Shown: positions 32,111 to 41,829 of the stretch, in pieces
Numbering within the stretch: position 1 is the stretch's first letter
How the letters are laid out: every line of letters starts with the position of its first letter
Assembly (NCBI GenBank): GCA_038148895.1
Contig: JBBVGQ010000001.1
DNA from: Tamlana sp038148895
GTDB taxonomy: Bacteria > Bacteroidota > Bacteroidia > Flavobacteriales > Flavobacteriaceae
Strand: one strand, 5' to 3'
Length of the DNA: 64,000 nucleotides
Position numbers and translations under genes: made by a program
Notes under the pieces: model-generated
What the model was told of the DNA's origin: nothing
The model's database searches: none
Seen by the model: the letters and a program-made list of their open reading frames with translations, nothing else

Positions 32111-34972
32111 ATGATTAAACATTTAACAGTTAAGGTTATTATGCTTTTGATGTTTTTTGGAGCATCAAATTTTGTTTTGGCACAAGAGGTGTCTGGTACA
32201 GTAAAAGACGATAATTCGGAGCCTTTGCCAGGTGTTACCGTTGTGCTTAAAGGTACCACCAAAGGAACTACTACTGATTTTGATGGTAATTATTCCATTG
32301 AAGCAAACAATGGTGATATTTTGATTTTCTCTTACGTTGGATTCGATACGCAGTCCATTACGGTATCGGGACGAACATTGAATGTTACCTTGAAGTCTGG
32401 GGTTGCTCTAGAAACTGTTGTGCTGGTTGGATCTAGAAATCCAAGTAGAACGGCCATTGATACACCAGTTCCGGTTGATGTTATTGACGTTGCTGAACTA
32501 ACAACGGCTGGCCCACAAGTAAATTTGAATCAGATTTTGAATTTCACAGCACCGTCGTTCACCTCAAATACCCAAACCATTTCTGATGGTACAGACCATA
32601 TAGATCCTGCTTCATTAAGAGGTTTAGGGCCAGATCAGGTTTTGGTACTTATCAATGGTAAACGTAGGCATAATTCCTCTTTAGTTAATGTTAATGGTAC
32701 TTTTGGTCGAGGAAGCGTTGGTACCGATTTAAACTCCATTCCTTCAGGAGCCATTAAAAGGCTTGAGGTATTGAGGGATGGTGCAGCTGCGCAATATGGT
32801 TCTGATGCTATTGCTGGTGTCATCAATATTGTATTGAATGATAATGTAGACGAACTGACTTTAAATGTTACATCTGGAGCCCATTTTAGCGAAAATGCCA
32901 ATGACCAAACTGGTGGTGTTGATGGGGAAACGGTTAATGTGAGTGCCAATTATGGGTTGGCTTTAGGTGATAAAGGTGGCTTTATTAATTTTACTGGAGA
33001 CTTTGATTACAGAGATTACTACAGCCGTATGAAAGAATGGGAAGGTACTATTTTTAACCTCTATAATACCGTTGAACGTTTTGCTAACAACGATGGTTAC
33101 AATTTATCCAATTTGTTAGATGATGATGTAGCTGATGTTATCCAATACGGTAACGCTGCAGGATTAAGTTTAGATCCCAATGCTACTAAAGCAGATTTGC
33201 AAAATATTTTAAATGCAGATAATACAACTGCTGAATTGGCTGCCAGAGGATTGACAAGAAGTGATTTCAATATGCGTGTTGGGCAATCTGAAGTTCGTGG
33301 TGGTCGCTTTTTCGCCAATATGGCCTTACCTCTAGACGAAGATGGTACGGAACTGTATTCTTTTGCTGGTGCCAGTTCTAGAAAAGGAAATTCTGCTGGT
33401 TTCTACAGGTTGCCAAATCAAAGTAGAACTTATACTCCCGCATACATTAATGGGTTTCTTCCTGAAATAAACTCTACCATTACCGATAAATCTATTGGTG
33501 CAGGTATTAGAGGTGAAGTAAATGGATGGAATGTTGACTTTAGTAATACCTGGGGAAAAAACGAATTTTTATATACCATTGGCAATACCTTTAACGCATC
33601 AATGCAAAAGGCATCACCAACTACTTTTGATGCTGGAGGTTTTAGCTTTATGCAAAATACGGTTAACCTAGATATTAACCAGTTTTTCGATGATATTTTA
33701 AATGGTCTTAACGTAGCTTTTGGTGCTGAGTATAGACTTGAAAACTATGAAATAGTAGCGGGAGAAGAACCTTCTTATGGGCAGTACACCCAAGCAGGTG
33801 AGTTAATTACTTTACCAACACAAAGCCCATCAGTAGATTTCTTTGGAGCTGGAAGGCCAGGTGGCTCTCAGGTATTCCCTGGTTTTAGTCCTGCCAATGA
33901 ATTATCTAGAGATAGATCAAGTGTCGCTGGGTATTTTGATTTGGAAGCAGATTTCTCCGAAACATTCTTGGCAAGTTTTGCAACGCGTTTTGAAAATTAC
34001 TCCGATTTTGGTTCTACAATTAATTTTAAATTGGCAACTCGTTTAAAGGCAAGCGAAGATTTAAATATTAGGGCGGCATTTAATACTGGATTTAGGGCAC
34101 CTTCTTTACACCAGTTAAATTTTAATTCTACTTCAACAATATTTCAAGATGGTATCCCTGTTGAGGTTGGAACGTTTTCAAACGATAGCCGAGCAGCCAA
34201 ACTGTTGGGGATTCCTCAGTTGAAAGAGGAGACGTCTAGAAGTGTAAGTTTAGGTTTTACCGCAAAAGTTCCCGATGCAAATTTAACAGTTACTGTTGAT
34301 GGTTACTTTGTTGCTATAGATGATAGAGTGGTATATACTGGCCAATTTGCTGGTCCAGGAACAGGTACAGAATTGGATAATTTGCTTTCCCAAGCCAATG
34401 CATCTGCTGCATCGTTCTTCGCAAATGCCATAGATACAGAGTCAAAAGGTTTGGATGTAGTGTTAACTCATAGAACAAATATTGGAACAAACGCACAATT
34501 AAAATCTGATTTATCAGGAACATTTTCCAAAACCAAACGAGTTGGAGATATTAAAGCTTCAAAAGTATTGGAGGATGCTGGTTTGGTTGGAACATATTTC
34601 CCCGAAGATAGCAGAATATATTTGGAAGAGGCCGTTCCTAGAACAAAGGTTAATTTAACCAATAGTTTAACATCGGGCAATTTTAATGTGTTCTTGAGAA
34701 ATGTATGGTTTGGTGAAGTTTCTGAAGCGACTACCAATGTTGCTAATCAACAAGTATACGGCTCGAAACTGGTTACTGATTTGTCACTTGGTTATAATAT
34801 GTCAGAAAGCTTAACCTTGACTGTTGGTGCCAATAACTTATTGGATGTGTTTCCAGACCGTGCCATACAAGCTAATAGAAGTGATGGACGTTTTGATTGG
34901 TCAAGACGCTCACAACAATTTGGTATTGGCGGCCGTTTCTTGTTCGCCAGATTAAGCTTTAAATTAAAGTAA
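32111..34972 (+). CDS. TonB-dependent outer-membrane receptor
   Basis: A 953-residue TonB-dependent transporter. It has a signal peptide ending NFVLAQ, a carboxypeptidase-regulatory-like domain (about 27-100, with GVTVVLKGTTKGTTTDFDGN), a plug domain (about 115-235, with LRGLGPDQVLVLINGKRRH and IERLEV-type RLEVLRDGAAAQYGSDAIAG), and a barrel ending in FARLSFKLK. The plug resembles receptors for siderophores or cobalamin-like ligands rather than SusC. There is no SusD partner nearby and no Pho-type array upstream, so its ligand is unknown and it appears separate from the phosphate region. Confidence 0.92.
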   Translation: MIKHLTVKVIMLLMFFGASNFVLAQEVSGTVKDDNSEPLPGVTVVLKGTTKGTTTDFDGNYSIEANNGDILIFSYVGFDTQSITVSGRTLNVTLKSGVALETVVLVGSRNPSRTAIDTPVPVDVIDVAELTTAGPQVNLNQILNFTAPSFTSNTQTISDGTDHIDPASLRGLGPDQVLVLINGKRRHNSSLVNVNGTFGRGSVGTDLNSIPSGAIKRLEVLRDGAAAQYGSDAIAGVINIVLNDNVDELTLNVTSGAHFSENANDQTGGVDGETVNVSANYGLALGDKGGFINFTGDFDYRDYYSRMKEWEGTIFNLYNTVERFANNDGYNLSNLLDDDVADVIQYGNAAGLSLDPNATKADLQNILNADNTTAELAARGLTRSDFNMRVGQSEVRGGRFFANMALPLDEDGTELYSFAGASSRKGNSAGFYRLPNQSRTYTPAYINGFLPEINSTITDKSIGAGIRGEVNGWNVDFSNTWGKNEFLYTIGNTFNASMQKASPTTFDAGGFSFMQNTVNLDINQFFDDILNGLNVAFGAEYRLENYEIVAGEEPSYGQYTQAGELITLPTQSPSVDFFGAGRPGGSQVFPGFSPANELSRDRSSVAGYFDLEADFSETFLASFATRFENYSDFGSTINFKLATRLKASEDLNIRAAFNTGFRAPSLHQLNFNSTSTIFQDGIPVEVGTFSNDSRAAKLLGIPQLKEETSRSVSLGFTAKVPDANLTVTVDGYFVAIDDRVVYTGQFAGPGTGTELDNLLSQANASAASFFANAIDTESKGLDVVLTHRTNIGTNAQLKSDLSGTFSKTKRVGDIKASKVLEDAGLVGTYFPEDSRIYLEEAVPRTKVNLTNSLTSGNFNVFLRNVWFGEVSEATTNVANQQVYGSKLVTDLSLGYNMSESLTLTVGANNLLDVFPDRAIQANRSDGRFDWSRRSQQFGIGGRFLFARLSFKLK

Positions 34973-34988
34973 GATAGATTCAAAAATT

Positions 34989-35010
34989 AACTGATTTTAA
35001 ATCAGTTTTT
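34989..35010 (+). terminator. Possible terminator after the TonB receptor
   Basis: AACTGATT and AATCAGTT pair around a 3-base loop and end in five T, 17 bp after the stop codon. The stem is AT-rich and thus moderate. Confidence 0.6.
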
Positions 35011-35024
35011 AAAATTAACCAATA

Positions 35025-35063
35025 GGTTGCAACAGTATAAAATAATGCCGTTGCAACCTTTTT
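35025..35063 (+). terminator. Second hairpin terminator after the TonB receptor
   Basis: GGTTGCAAC (35025-35033) and GTTGCAACC (35050-35058) pair around a 16-base loop and are followed by five T. It probably backs up the weak hairpin just before it. Confidence 0.65.
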
Positions 35064-35472
35064 CGTTTGGGATTTGATGTTATGGATAACGGTATAAAAA
35101 AGGCAAGTTTCAGTTGCAAAAAATTAGATTTCATTTCAAAACATCAATCAAATGCAATATCCAAATATGAAGTAACCATAATTTTTTCAATAGATAGGCA
35201 AATTCATTTCAAAATAATATTGTAAAAGCTTAATTTCTAAGAATTTCGCAATTGACAATAGTTGCATTACAAATAACAAGTGTTTTTTTTACACTTGTAA
35301 AAAATTATTGTATATTTGCCAACAATTATGAGTTGTAGTGGTTTGAGGTGATATAATCTATAATAAAGAAAAGGGTTTGGATAAAATGTTTTAGTTTTGC
35401 AAATCGACCAATTTTAGGTATCACAAAGAGGTAAAAAATTACAAGTTAACATAGACTAATCGTAACTAAAAA
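35064..35472 (+). promoter_or_regulatory. Upstream region of transketolase with promoter and hairpin
   Basis: No open frame of note in about 400 bp. A consensus -7 element TATATTTG lies at 35311-35318, so transcription should start near 35325 and leave a leader of about 150 nt before the transketolase ATG. Directly upstream, ACAAGTGT (35276-35283) and ACACTTGT (35291-35298) form an inverted repeat around seven T, which could be an operator in the -33 region. The leader shows no structure I recognise as a known riboswitch. Confidence 0.5.
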
Positions 35473-37512
35473 ATGAACAAAAAAGTAGATCAACAAGCAG
35501 CAGATAATATTAGAGCATTAGCTGTGGCCATGGTAGAAAAAGCAAATTCGGGGCATCCAGGTGGCCCTATGGGCGGTGCAGATTTCATGCATATTTTATA
35601 TTCTGAGTTCTTTAATTATGACCCATCAGATATGGAGTGGCCATTTAGAGACCGATTTTTTATGGACGCAGGCCATTTGTCAACCTTGATGTATGCCCAG
35701 TATTACTTGTTGGGTAATTACAAAAAAGATGATGTTGCAAACTTTAGGCAATGGGGTTCTATTACGCCAGGCCATCCAGAAGTTGATGTAAAACGCGGTG
35801 TTGAGAATACTTCAGGACCATTGGGACAAGGTCACACCATGGGTATTGGTGCAGCTATTGCAGCTAAGTTTTTACAGGCTAGATTTGGAGATTGGATGAA
35901 CCACAAAATTTATGGTTTCATTTCTGACGGTGGTGTTCAAGAGGAAATTTCACAAGGTGCGGGTAGAATTGCAGGCCATTTAGGTTTGAGCAACTTTATC
36001 ATGTTTTTTGATTCTAACGATATTCAATTATCAACTTCTACTGATGAAGTAACTACGGAAGATACCGCTATGAAATACAAAGCATGGGGATGGAAAGTAG
36101 TAACCATTGATGGTCATAACCATGATGAAATCAGAAAAGCATTGACCGATGCCAACAATGAAACTGAGAAACCAACCTTAATTATTGGTAAAACCATCAT
36201 GGGTAAAGGTGCCGTTGCTGCTGATGGTAGTATGTTTGAGGGACATTGCGAACTGCATGGACAGCCAATTGGACACACTGGTGCTGATTATGCAAAAACA
36301 TTGGAAAACTTAGGTGCAAATCCTGAGAGTCCTTTTGATATTTTTGATGATGTTCAAGCGTTTTACTCAGATTTATTAAAGAAAAAAGAGGCAAAAGCAG
36401 CTGAGAAAAAAGCTGAGATAGCAGCTTGGAAATCCGCGAACAAAGCGCTTTCAGATAAATTAGATTTCTTCCTTTCAGGAAAATTGCCAAATTTGGATTT
36501 TGCTTCTATCGAGCATAAAGCAGGATTGGCATCTAGAGCTGCATCTTCTGGAGTTTTGGCTTATTTGGCTGAAAACGTAGAAAACATGATTGTGTCTTCT
36601 GCAGATTTATCCAATAGTGATAAAACCGATGGATTCTTGAAAAAGACGCATTCACTTCAAAAAGGTGATTTTAGTGGTTCCTTCTTGCAAGCAGGTGTTG
36701 CCGAGTTAACTATGGCAGCCATTGCCAACGGATTGGCCTTGCACGGTGGTGTTATTCCTGTTGTGGCTACATTCTTCGTGTTTTCTGATTACATGAAACC
36801 TGCTATACGTTTAAGCTGTATCCAAGAATTACCAGTAAAATATGTATGGACGCACGATGCATTCCGTGTGGGTGAAGACGGACCAACACATCAGCCAATT
36901 GAGCAAGAAGCACAATTGCGTTTGTTGGAAAAACTTAAAAACCATAGTGGCAAATCAAGTTTCTTAGCCCTGCGCCCAGCAGATTCAGCCGAAACAACTG
37001 TTGCTTGGAAGATGGCTTTAGAAAATAAATCAACACCAAGTGGTTTAATTCTTTCAAGACAAAACATAAAAGATATTCCTGCTAAGGGTTCTAGATATAA
37101 TGAAGCACTGGCTTCTGAAAATGGAGGTTATTTGGTTAAAGAAGTTGAAAATCCAGATGTGGTTTTAATTGCCAATGGATCTGAAGTTTCAACTTTGGTA
37201 GCAGCTGCTGAAATTTTGGAAGCAGAAAACGGATTGAAAGTGAGTATTGCTTCAGTGATTTCTGAAGGTTTGTTCAGACTTCAACCTAAAAGCTATCAAG
37301 ATAGCGTTGTTCCGAAAAATAAGCCATTGTTCGGTTTAACCGCTGGATTGCCAGTAAATTTAGAAGGTTTGGTTGGCGATAACGGAAAAGTATTTGGCTT
37401 AGACCATTTTGGTTACTCGGCTCCTGCAAATGTATTAGACGAGAAATTTGGCTTTACTGGTGAAAAAGTAAGCAAAGAAGTATTAGCATATTTAAAAACA
37501 CAACAAAACTAA
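35473..37512 (+). CDS. tkt: Transketolase
   Basis: Thiamine-diphosphate enzyme of 679 residues that moves two-carbon units in the pentose phosphate pathway. It has the N-terminal KANSGHPGGPMGGADFMH substrate and cofactor loop, GPLGQGHTMGIG, the cofactor segment FISDGGVQEEI, and the central pyrimidine domain with HDAFRVGEDGPTHQPIEQ. The C-terminal domain is complete. The transaldolase gene follows after 6 bp, so the two non-oxidative pentose phosphate enzymes form one operon. A leader of about 150 nt lies upstream. Confidence 0.97.
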   Translation: MNKKVDQQAADNIRALAVAMVEKANSGHPGGPMGGADFMHILYSEFFNYDPSDMEWPFRDRFFMDAGHLSTLMYAQYYLLGNYKKDDVANFRQWGSITPGHPEVDVKRGVENTSGPLGQGHTMGIGAAIAAKFLQARFGDWMNHKIYGFISDGGVQEEISQGAGRIAGHLGLSNFIMFFDSNDIQLSTSTDEVTTEDTAMKYKAWGWKVVTIDGHNHDEIRKALTDANNETEKPTLIIGKTIMGKGAVAADGSMFEGHCELHGQPIGHTGADYAKTLENLGANPESPFDIFDDVQAFYSDLLKKKEAKAAEKKAEIAAWKSANKALSDKLDFFLSGKLPNLDFASIEHKAGLASRAASSGVLAYLAENVENMIVSSADLSNSDKTDGFLKKTHSLQKGDFSGSFLQAGVAELTMAAIANGLALHGGVIPVVATFFVFSDYMKPAIRLSCIQELPVKYVWTHDAFRVGEDGPTHQPIEQEAQLRLLEKLKNHSGKSSFLALRPADSAETTVAWKMALENKSTPSGLILSRQNIKDIPAKGSRYNEALASENGGYLVKEVENPDVVLIANGSEVSTLVAAAEILEAENGLKVSIASVISEGLFRLQPKSYQDSVVPKNKPLFGLTAGLPVNLEGLVGDNGKVFGLDHFGYSAPANVLDEKFGFTGEKVSKEVLAYLKTQQN

Positions 37513-37518
37513 GATATT

Positions 37519-38175
37519 ATGAAATTTTTTATTGACACGGCCAACCTAAACGAGATTGCAGAAGCACAAGCATTAGGTGTATTAGATGGTGTTACAACCA
37601 ACCCATCATTAATGGCTAAAGAAGGTATTACAGGTGCTGCAAATATTTTGGCACACTACAAAAAAATCTGCGACATTGTTGAAGGAGACGTTAGTGCAGA
37701 GGTAATTGCAACAGATTTTGAGGGTATGGTAAAGGAAGGTACAGAATTAGCTGCCCTTCACCCACAAATTGTGGTTAAATTGCCATTGATTGCCGATGGC
37801 ATTAAAGCATGTAAATACTTTACAGATAAAGGTATTAGAACCAATGTAACTTTGGTATTCTCTCCTGGTCAAGCTTTATTGGCGGCCAAAGCAGGTGCAA
37901 CTTATGTTTCGCCATTTTTGGGAAGATTGGATGATATCTGTACCGATGGTTTAAACCTTATTGCAGAAATCAGACAGATTTATGATAACTATGGTTACCA
38001 AACACAAATTTTAGCAGCTTCTATCCGTCACACCATGCACGTTATTGATTGTGCAAAAATTGGTAGTGATGTTATGACAGGACCATTATCATCAATTACA
38101 GGATTGTTGAAACATCCTTTAACTGATATTGGTTTAGCTAAGTTTTTGGAAGACTATAAAAAAGGGAATCAATAA
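37519..38175 (+). CDS. Transaldolase/fructose-6-phosphate aldolase (TalC/FSA type)
   Basis: Small class I aldolase of 218 residues with the family start MKFFIDTANLNEI. The Schiff-base lysine is Lys87 in VVKLPLIADG. DGVTTNPSL and SPFLGRLDDI match the TalC/FSA subfamily. Members either transfer dihydroxyacetone (transaldolase) or cleave fructose 6-phosphate; the pairing with tkt favours transaldolase. A strong bidirectional terminator ends the operon. Confidence 0.93.
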   Translation: MKFFIDTANLNEIAEAQALGVLDGVTTNPSLMAKEGITGAANILAHYKKICDIVEGDVSAEVIATDFEGMVKEGTELAALHPQIVVKLPLIADGIKACKYFTDKGIRTNVTLVFSPGQALLAAKAGATYVSPFLGRLDDICTDGLNLIAEIRQIYDNYGYQTQILAASIRHTMHVIDCAKIGSDVMTGPLSSITGLLKHPLTDIGLAKFLEDYKKGNQ

Positions 38176-38198
38176 TAACCTTTTGGTATAAAAGCAAT

Positions 38199-38231
38199 AA
38201 AAAAGCTTCTCAGTTTCTGAGAAGCTTTTTT
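38199..38231. terminator. Bidirectional terminator
   Basis: A perfect 15-bp stem (AAAAAAGCTTCTCAG with its complement) around TTT, with A and T tracts on both sides. It lies between the convergent transaldolase and vWA lipoprotein genes. Confidence 0.92.
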
Positions 38232-38243
38232 TGTTATCAACCA

Positions 38244-39401
38244 TTACTGAAAACTATATTTTTTATTCTTGGCCTGTTCTTTTATGGCTTTAATCATGGC
38301 ATTTTCAAGTCCGTTAGTATTTTCTTTTTGTTGTTTTAAAACATACTCTTTGCGCTTGGCGTTTAATTCATTTATTTGCTTTTGAATGGCTTCGCGTTCT
38401 TTACTTTTTTCACCAACATAGCTTTTAATTTCCTCTTTTGTTTTCCCCTTTAATTCTGAGGGAAGGGCTTCTTCATCAATATCCTCAATTATCACTTCTT
38501 TTTCTTCTACAGCATCGACTAAGTCCCAAGTTTTGTTTTTATAGAGGTGCGAACTCTTGCTCACCGTTCTCTTTACGGCATTGGCTTTACTGTAAGTACC
38601 TGCGTTCATATCTTGTTCTGCTTGCATTTCCATTTTCTCTTTTCCTTTTTGACCATAGGCAACATATGTTTTGTTTAATTTTTTGTTTAAGATCAAGATT
38701 TCATCGTCATAAGGTGATGCGATATGAACAGTTGCGCGATTTTGGTTTATGGCCATATAATTGCCATTTGTTAATCGGGCACCGTCTTTCCAATATGTTG
38801 AAACCCCTTGGTTATAGTCGCCACAAAAAATGGTATTGATGGTAACATCTTTTTCATTTGCGTTTGCAGAAGCATCTTTATAGTTTGTTTTTCCTTGGGT
38901 GAAAGGTTCGTTTCCTGCAATAAAAATGAGTTTTAGGTCATCTGGGTTTTTGCCCCAGTCCAATTGGTTTAATGATGTTTGAATCACCTGTCCGCAGTAT
39001 TCTTCACCCCCATTGGTTGTCAATGAAAATAACTCTTTAGAGATGTCATCCAAATCATCGCTAAATGCTAAAACTTGTCTGATGTAACCTTCACGACTAC
39101 TCAAATTATCATTTCCGTATTCATATAAAGCTATTTGTAAATTTGGTTTTTGGTTTCCACATTTGGCGTATGAAAGCTCGTTTACAATATCCCATAGCTG
39201 CGCCTTTGCTTGGTCTATCAGTCCGTCCATGCTATTGCTTGTGTCCAAAAGTAAGGCAACCTTAATGTACTGTTTGCTGGGTTCTGGATGCAAGGTTGCT
39301 ACTTCATTTTTTGCAATGTCTTGTTTTTTGTTATTGGCGTTGCAGGACATAAATCCAATTAAGGTGATGCACAACAAAAGGGTTTTGATTTGTGTTTTCA
39401 T
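38244..39401 (-). CDS. Lipoprotein with von Willebrand factor A domain
   Basis: A 385-residue predicted lipoprotein: lipobox GFMSC with Cys20, then a vWA domain (about 45-240) whose metal-ion site begins with LLLDTSNSMDG (D-x-S-x-S). From about 280 to the end it is strongly charged and helical, with Glu/Lys-rich segments, probably a coiled coil. vWA domains bind proteins through Mg2+; the partner is unknown. It is transcribed alone, with 247 bp to the divergent histidine kinase. That gap holds no other gene that I can see. Confidence 0.88.
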   Translation of the reverse strand: MKTQIKTLLLCITLIGFMSCNANNKKQDIAKNEVATLHPEPSKQYIKVALLLDTSNSMDGLIDQAKAQLWDIVNELSYAKCGNQKPNLQIALYEYGNDNLSSREGYIRQVLAFSDDLDDISKELFSLTTNGGEEYCGQVIQTSLNQLDWGKNPDDLKLIFIAGNEPFTQGKTNYKDASANANEKDVTINTIFCGDYNQGVSTYWKDGARLTNGNYMAINQNRATVHIASPYDDEILILNKKLNKTYVAYGQKGKEKMEMQAEQDMNAGTYSKANAVKRTVSKSSHLYKNKTWDLVDAVEEKEVIIEDIDEEALPSELKGKTKEEIKSYVGEKSKEREAIQKQINELNAKRKEYVLKQQKENTNGLENAMIKAIKEQAKNKKYSFQ

Positions 39402-39648
39402 GATTTTTGCGTTTTTAAATTGATGTGAATTTTGTCAGTTGTTATTTTTATAAATATTGACATCCTAAAATTAATATCAACTTAGTTCTTAAAAAAAGCG
39501 GAATGAGTGAAATGGCAATTTCAATTAGTCAACAAGCCCAATAAATTCGTTAACCACATTTTTATGAGCAAAAAACCTATCGGGTTATAAAATCTTCATT
39601 TTAATAAATCAAGTAAAGTGCGTATGTTTAGCTATTATAAAGGGCCAC

Positions 39649-41829
39649 ATGCAGCGATTTGTTAAATATTTATGTGTTTTGTGTCTGTCGTTTTACAGTG
39701 TTGTATTGTTCGGGCAGAATGGTTTATTGCGCGCCAATGAAGCCCCTAGTTTTACGGTACGTGGTTCAGTGGTGGAAAGTGATACAAGAAAACCAATACC
39801 TCATGTAAATATTGAGGTGAACGGAGGGGCGTACACAACCACTGATTTTCTGGGTGATTTTAGAATTCAAGCAAGAGTTGGGGACGAACTGACCATTAAG
39901 CACAAAGATTTTGAAACGGTGGTTTATATCATAAAAAGTGATGAGCGTATTCGGGTTGAAGTGCAGCCCAATCGGGAAGAAGAACAATACTCAAAATTCA
40001 AAAAAACATCAAGATATTCAAAAACAGAAAGCTTCAATGCATTGATTGATTCCGCGGGATCCTATTTGAAAAAAGACGCAAAAAAAAGTATTCAGTTTGT
40101 CGCCGATGCTTTGGTGGAAAGTTCGTCTACCAAAGAAAATGGTGAAGCCTATGAGGTTTTGGGAGACATTTATATGTATTGGAAGCAGTATGATTTGGCT
40201 GTTTCCAATTACCGAATAAGCCTTCAAAATAGGAATGCAAACGTGGTCAGCCTAAAATTGGCCAATGCTTACAAACTCAATAAGAACTATCAAGAAAGTC
40301 TTGAAGTTTTCAACGGCATCAATAAAAATAATTTGTCCAATTGGCAACTCACAGAATTGTATGAGGGATTGGGGGATGTACATCTTTTAACCAAAGCCTA
40401 CCAACAGGCCATAGATGCCTTTGAGGCTGGTTTAGCCGTGGCGCAAAAACATTTAATCACACCCAAAATTACCGATTTCAATTCTAAGATTGCTCAAGCT
40501 TATAAAGCTAAAGGTGAAGTTGATAAAGCAGAATCCTTTTTTAATAAATCAATGAAACTGGCAAATACCGAAAGCAAAAAAAGGGCTGTTGAGGAAAAGC
40601 TAAAAGTGGCAGATTTTAAGGGAGAAATAAATGATTTTTCAGATGAAATTGAGCTGAGAAAAGAAGCGTTAAACGCCATTAACGAGATAGAAAGTGAATC
40701 TGAATTAAGCAATGAAAGTGCCTTAACGCCTCAACAACAAAACTACAAAATAGGAAATGCCTACGCCTCGCAAAACGATTTTGGTAATGCCATTTCATAT
40801 CTTGAAAAAAGTATTGAGGAAGCCAATGTTAAAAAGGATTTGATTGTTCAAAAAGATGCCACAAGAAAGTTGTCTGAAGTGTATAGAGATGCTGGACAAT
40901 TTGATAAAGCTTTAACCGCTTATCAAAATTATGTTGACTTGGTTGATGAACTGGTTGTGCTTAAGGAGCAAGAATTGTCGCAAGCTGCCAGATTTAGTAA
41001 GGATATAGTCAGTAAACAAAACAGAATATCTAGTTTGGAGGGCGAACGCGAACTTTCCGAAAGCAAATATGAGCTTTCCTTGGAGCAATCAAAGCGTCAA
41101 AAACTAATCATCTATTCATTGATTGGAGGCGTTTTATTGTTGCTTATTGCCTCATTTTTAATGTTTAAATACATCAAACAACAGCGTTTGGCAAACAATC
41201 TATTGGCTCTAAAAAGTTTGCGAAGCCAAATGAATCCGCATTTCATCTTCAATGCCTTAAATTCAGTAAATAGTTTTATTGCTTCAAACGACGAACGAAC
41301 GGCAAATAAATATTTAACCGATTTTTCATTATTGATGCGCGCCGTTTTGGAGAACAGTGAGGAAGATTTTATTTCGTTGGAAAAGGAAATCGAGCTATTA
41401 AAATTGTACACCAAGTTGGAGCATTTTAGATTTAAGGATAAATTTGATTATTCCATTGAAGTTGATGAAAACATCAATTTGCAGGATTTCGTTATTCCGC
41501 CTATGCTATTGCAGCCCTATATAGAAAATGCCGTTTGGCATGGGTTGCGTTACAAAAAAACCAAGGGTCTTTTAAAAATTTCTATTGAACAAATTCAACA
41601 TGATGAAATAAAAATTACTATTTCAGATGATGGTATCGGGCGTGAAAAATCAAAAGCTTTAAAAACAGAAAATCAGCAAAAACAAAATTCCAAAGGGATG
41701 GGCAATATTAAAAAGCGCGTGTCCATTCTCAACGATATGTATAAAGATAAAGTAAATGTGTTTATTGACGATTTTCAAGATGAAGAAGACACGGGTACTC
41801 AAATCATTGTAACGCTTAAAAAGGATTAA
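39649..41829 (+). CDS. LytS-type sensor histidine kinase with periplasmic carboxypeptidase-like and TPR domains
   Basis: A 726-residue sensor. Domain order: signal peptide (about 1-23), a carboxypeptidase-regulatory-like domain (about 33-110), TPR repeats (about 150-440), coiled coil, one membrane segment (about 486-506), then a His_kinase domain with the phospho-accepting His531 in RSQMNPHFIFNALNSV and a HATPase domain with PYIENAVWHGL and SDDGIGREKSKA. TPR plus LytS is a known Bacteroidota layout; the added N-terminal domain, otherwise typical of TonB receptors, is less usual. The response regulator begins directly after its stop codon. Confidence 0.92.
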   Translation: MQRFVKYLCVLCLSFYSVVLFGQNGLLRANEAPSFTVRGSVVESDTRKPIPHVNIEVNGGAYTTTDFLGDFRIQARVGDELTIKHKDFETVVYIIKSDERIRVEVQPNREEEQYSKFKKTSRYSKTESFNALIDSAGSYLKKDAKKSIQFVADALVESSSTKENGEAYEVLGDIYMYWKQYDLAVSNYRISLQNRNANVVSLKLANAYKLNKNYQESLEVFNGINKNNLSNWQLTELYEGLGDVHLLTKAYQQAIDAFEAGLAVAQKHLITPKITDFNSKIAQAYKAKGEVDKAESFFNKSMKLANTESKKRAVEEKLKVADFKGEINDFSDEIELRKEALNAINEIESESELSNESALTPQQQNYKIGNAYASQNDFGNAISYLEKSIEEANVKKDLIVQKDATRKLSEVYRDAGQFDKALTAYQNYVDLVDELVVLKEQELSQAARFSKDIVSKQNRISSLEGERELSESKYELSLEQSKRQKLIIYSLIGGVLLLLIASFLMFKYIKQQRLANNLLALKSLRSQMNPHFIFNALNSVNSFIASNDERTANKYLTDFSLLMRAVLENSEEDFISLEKEIELLKLYTKLEHFRFKDKFDYSIEVDENINLQDFVIPPMLLQPYIENAVWHGLRYKKTKGLLKISIEQIQHDEIKITISDDGIGREKSKALKTENQQKQNSKGMGNIKKRVSILNDMYKDKVNVFIDDFQDEEDTGTQIIVTLKKD

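Noticed and set aside
35252..35257. TTGACA, like an E. coli -35 box, upstream of transketolase
   Set aside because: Bacteroidota use TTTG/TAnnTTTG promoters; no fitting -10 element follows, and a better -7 element is at 35311.
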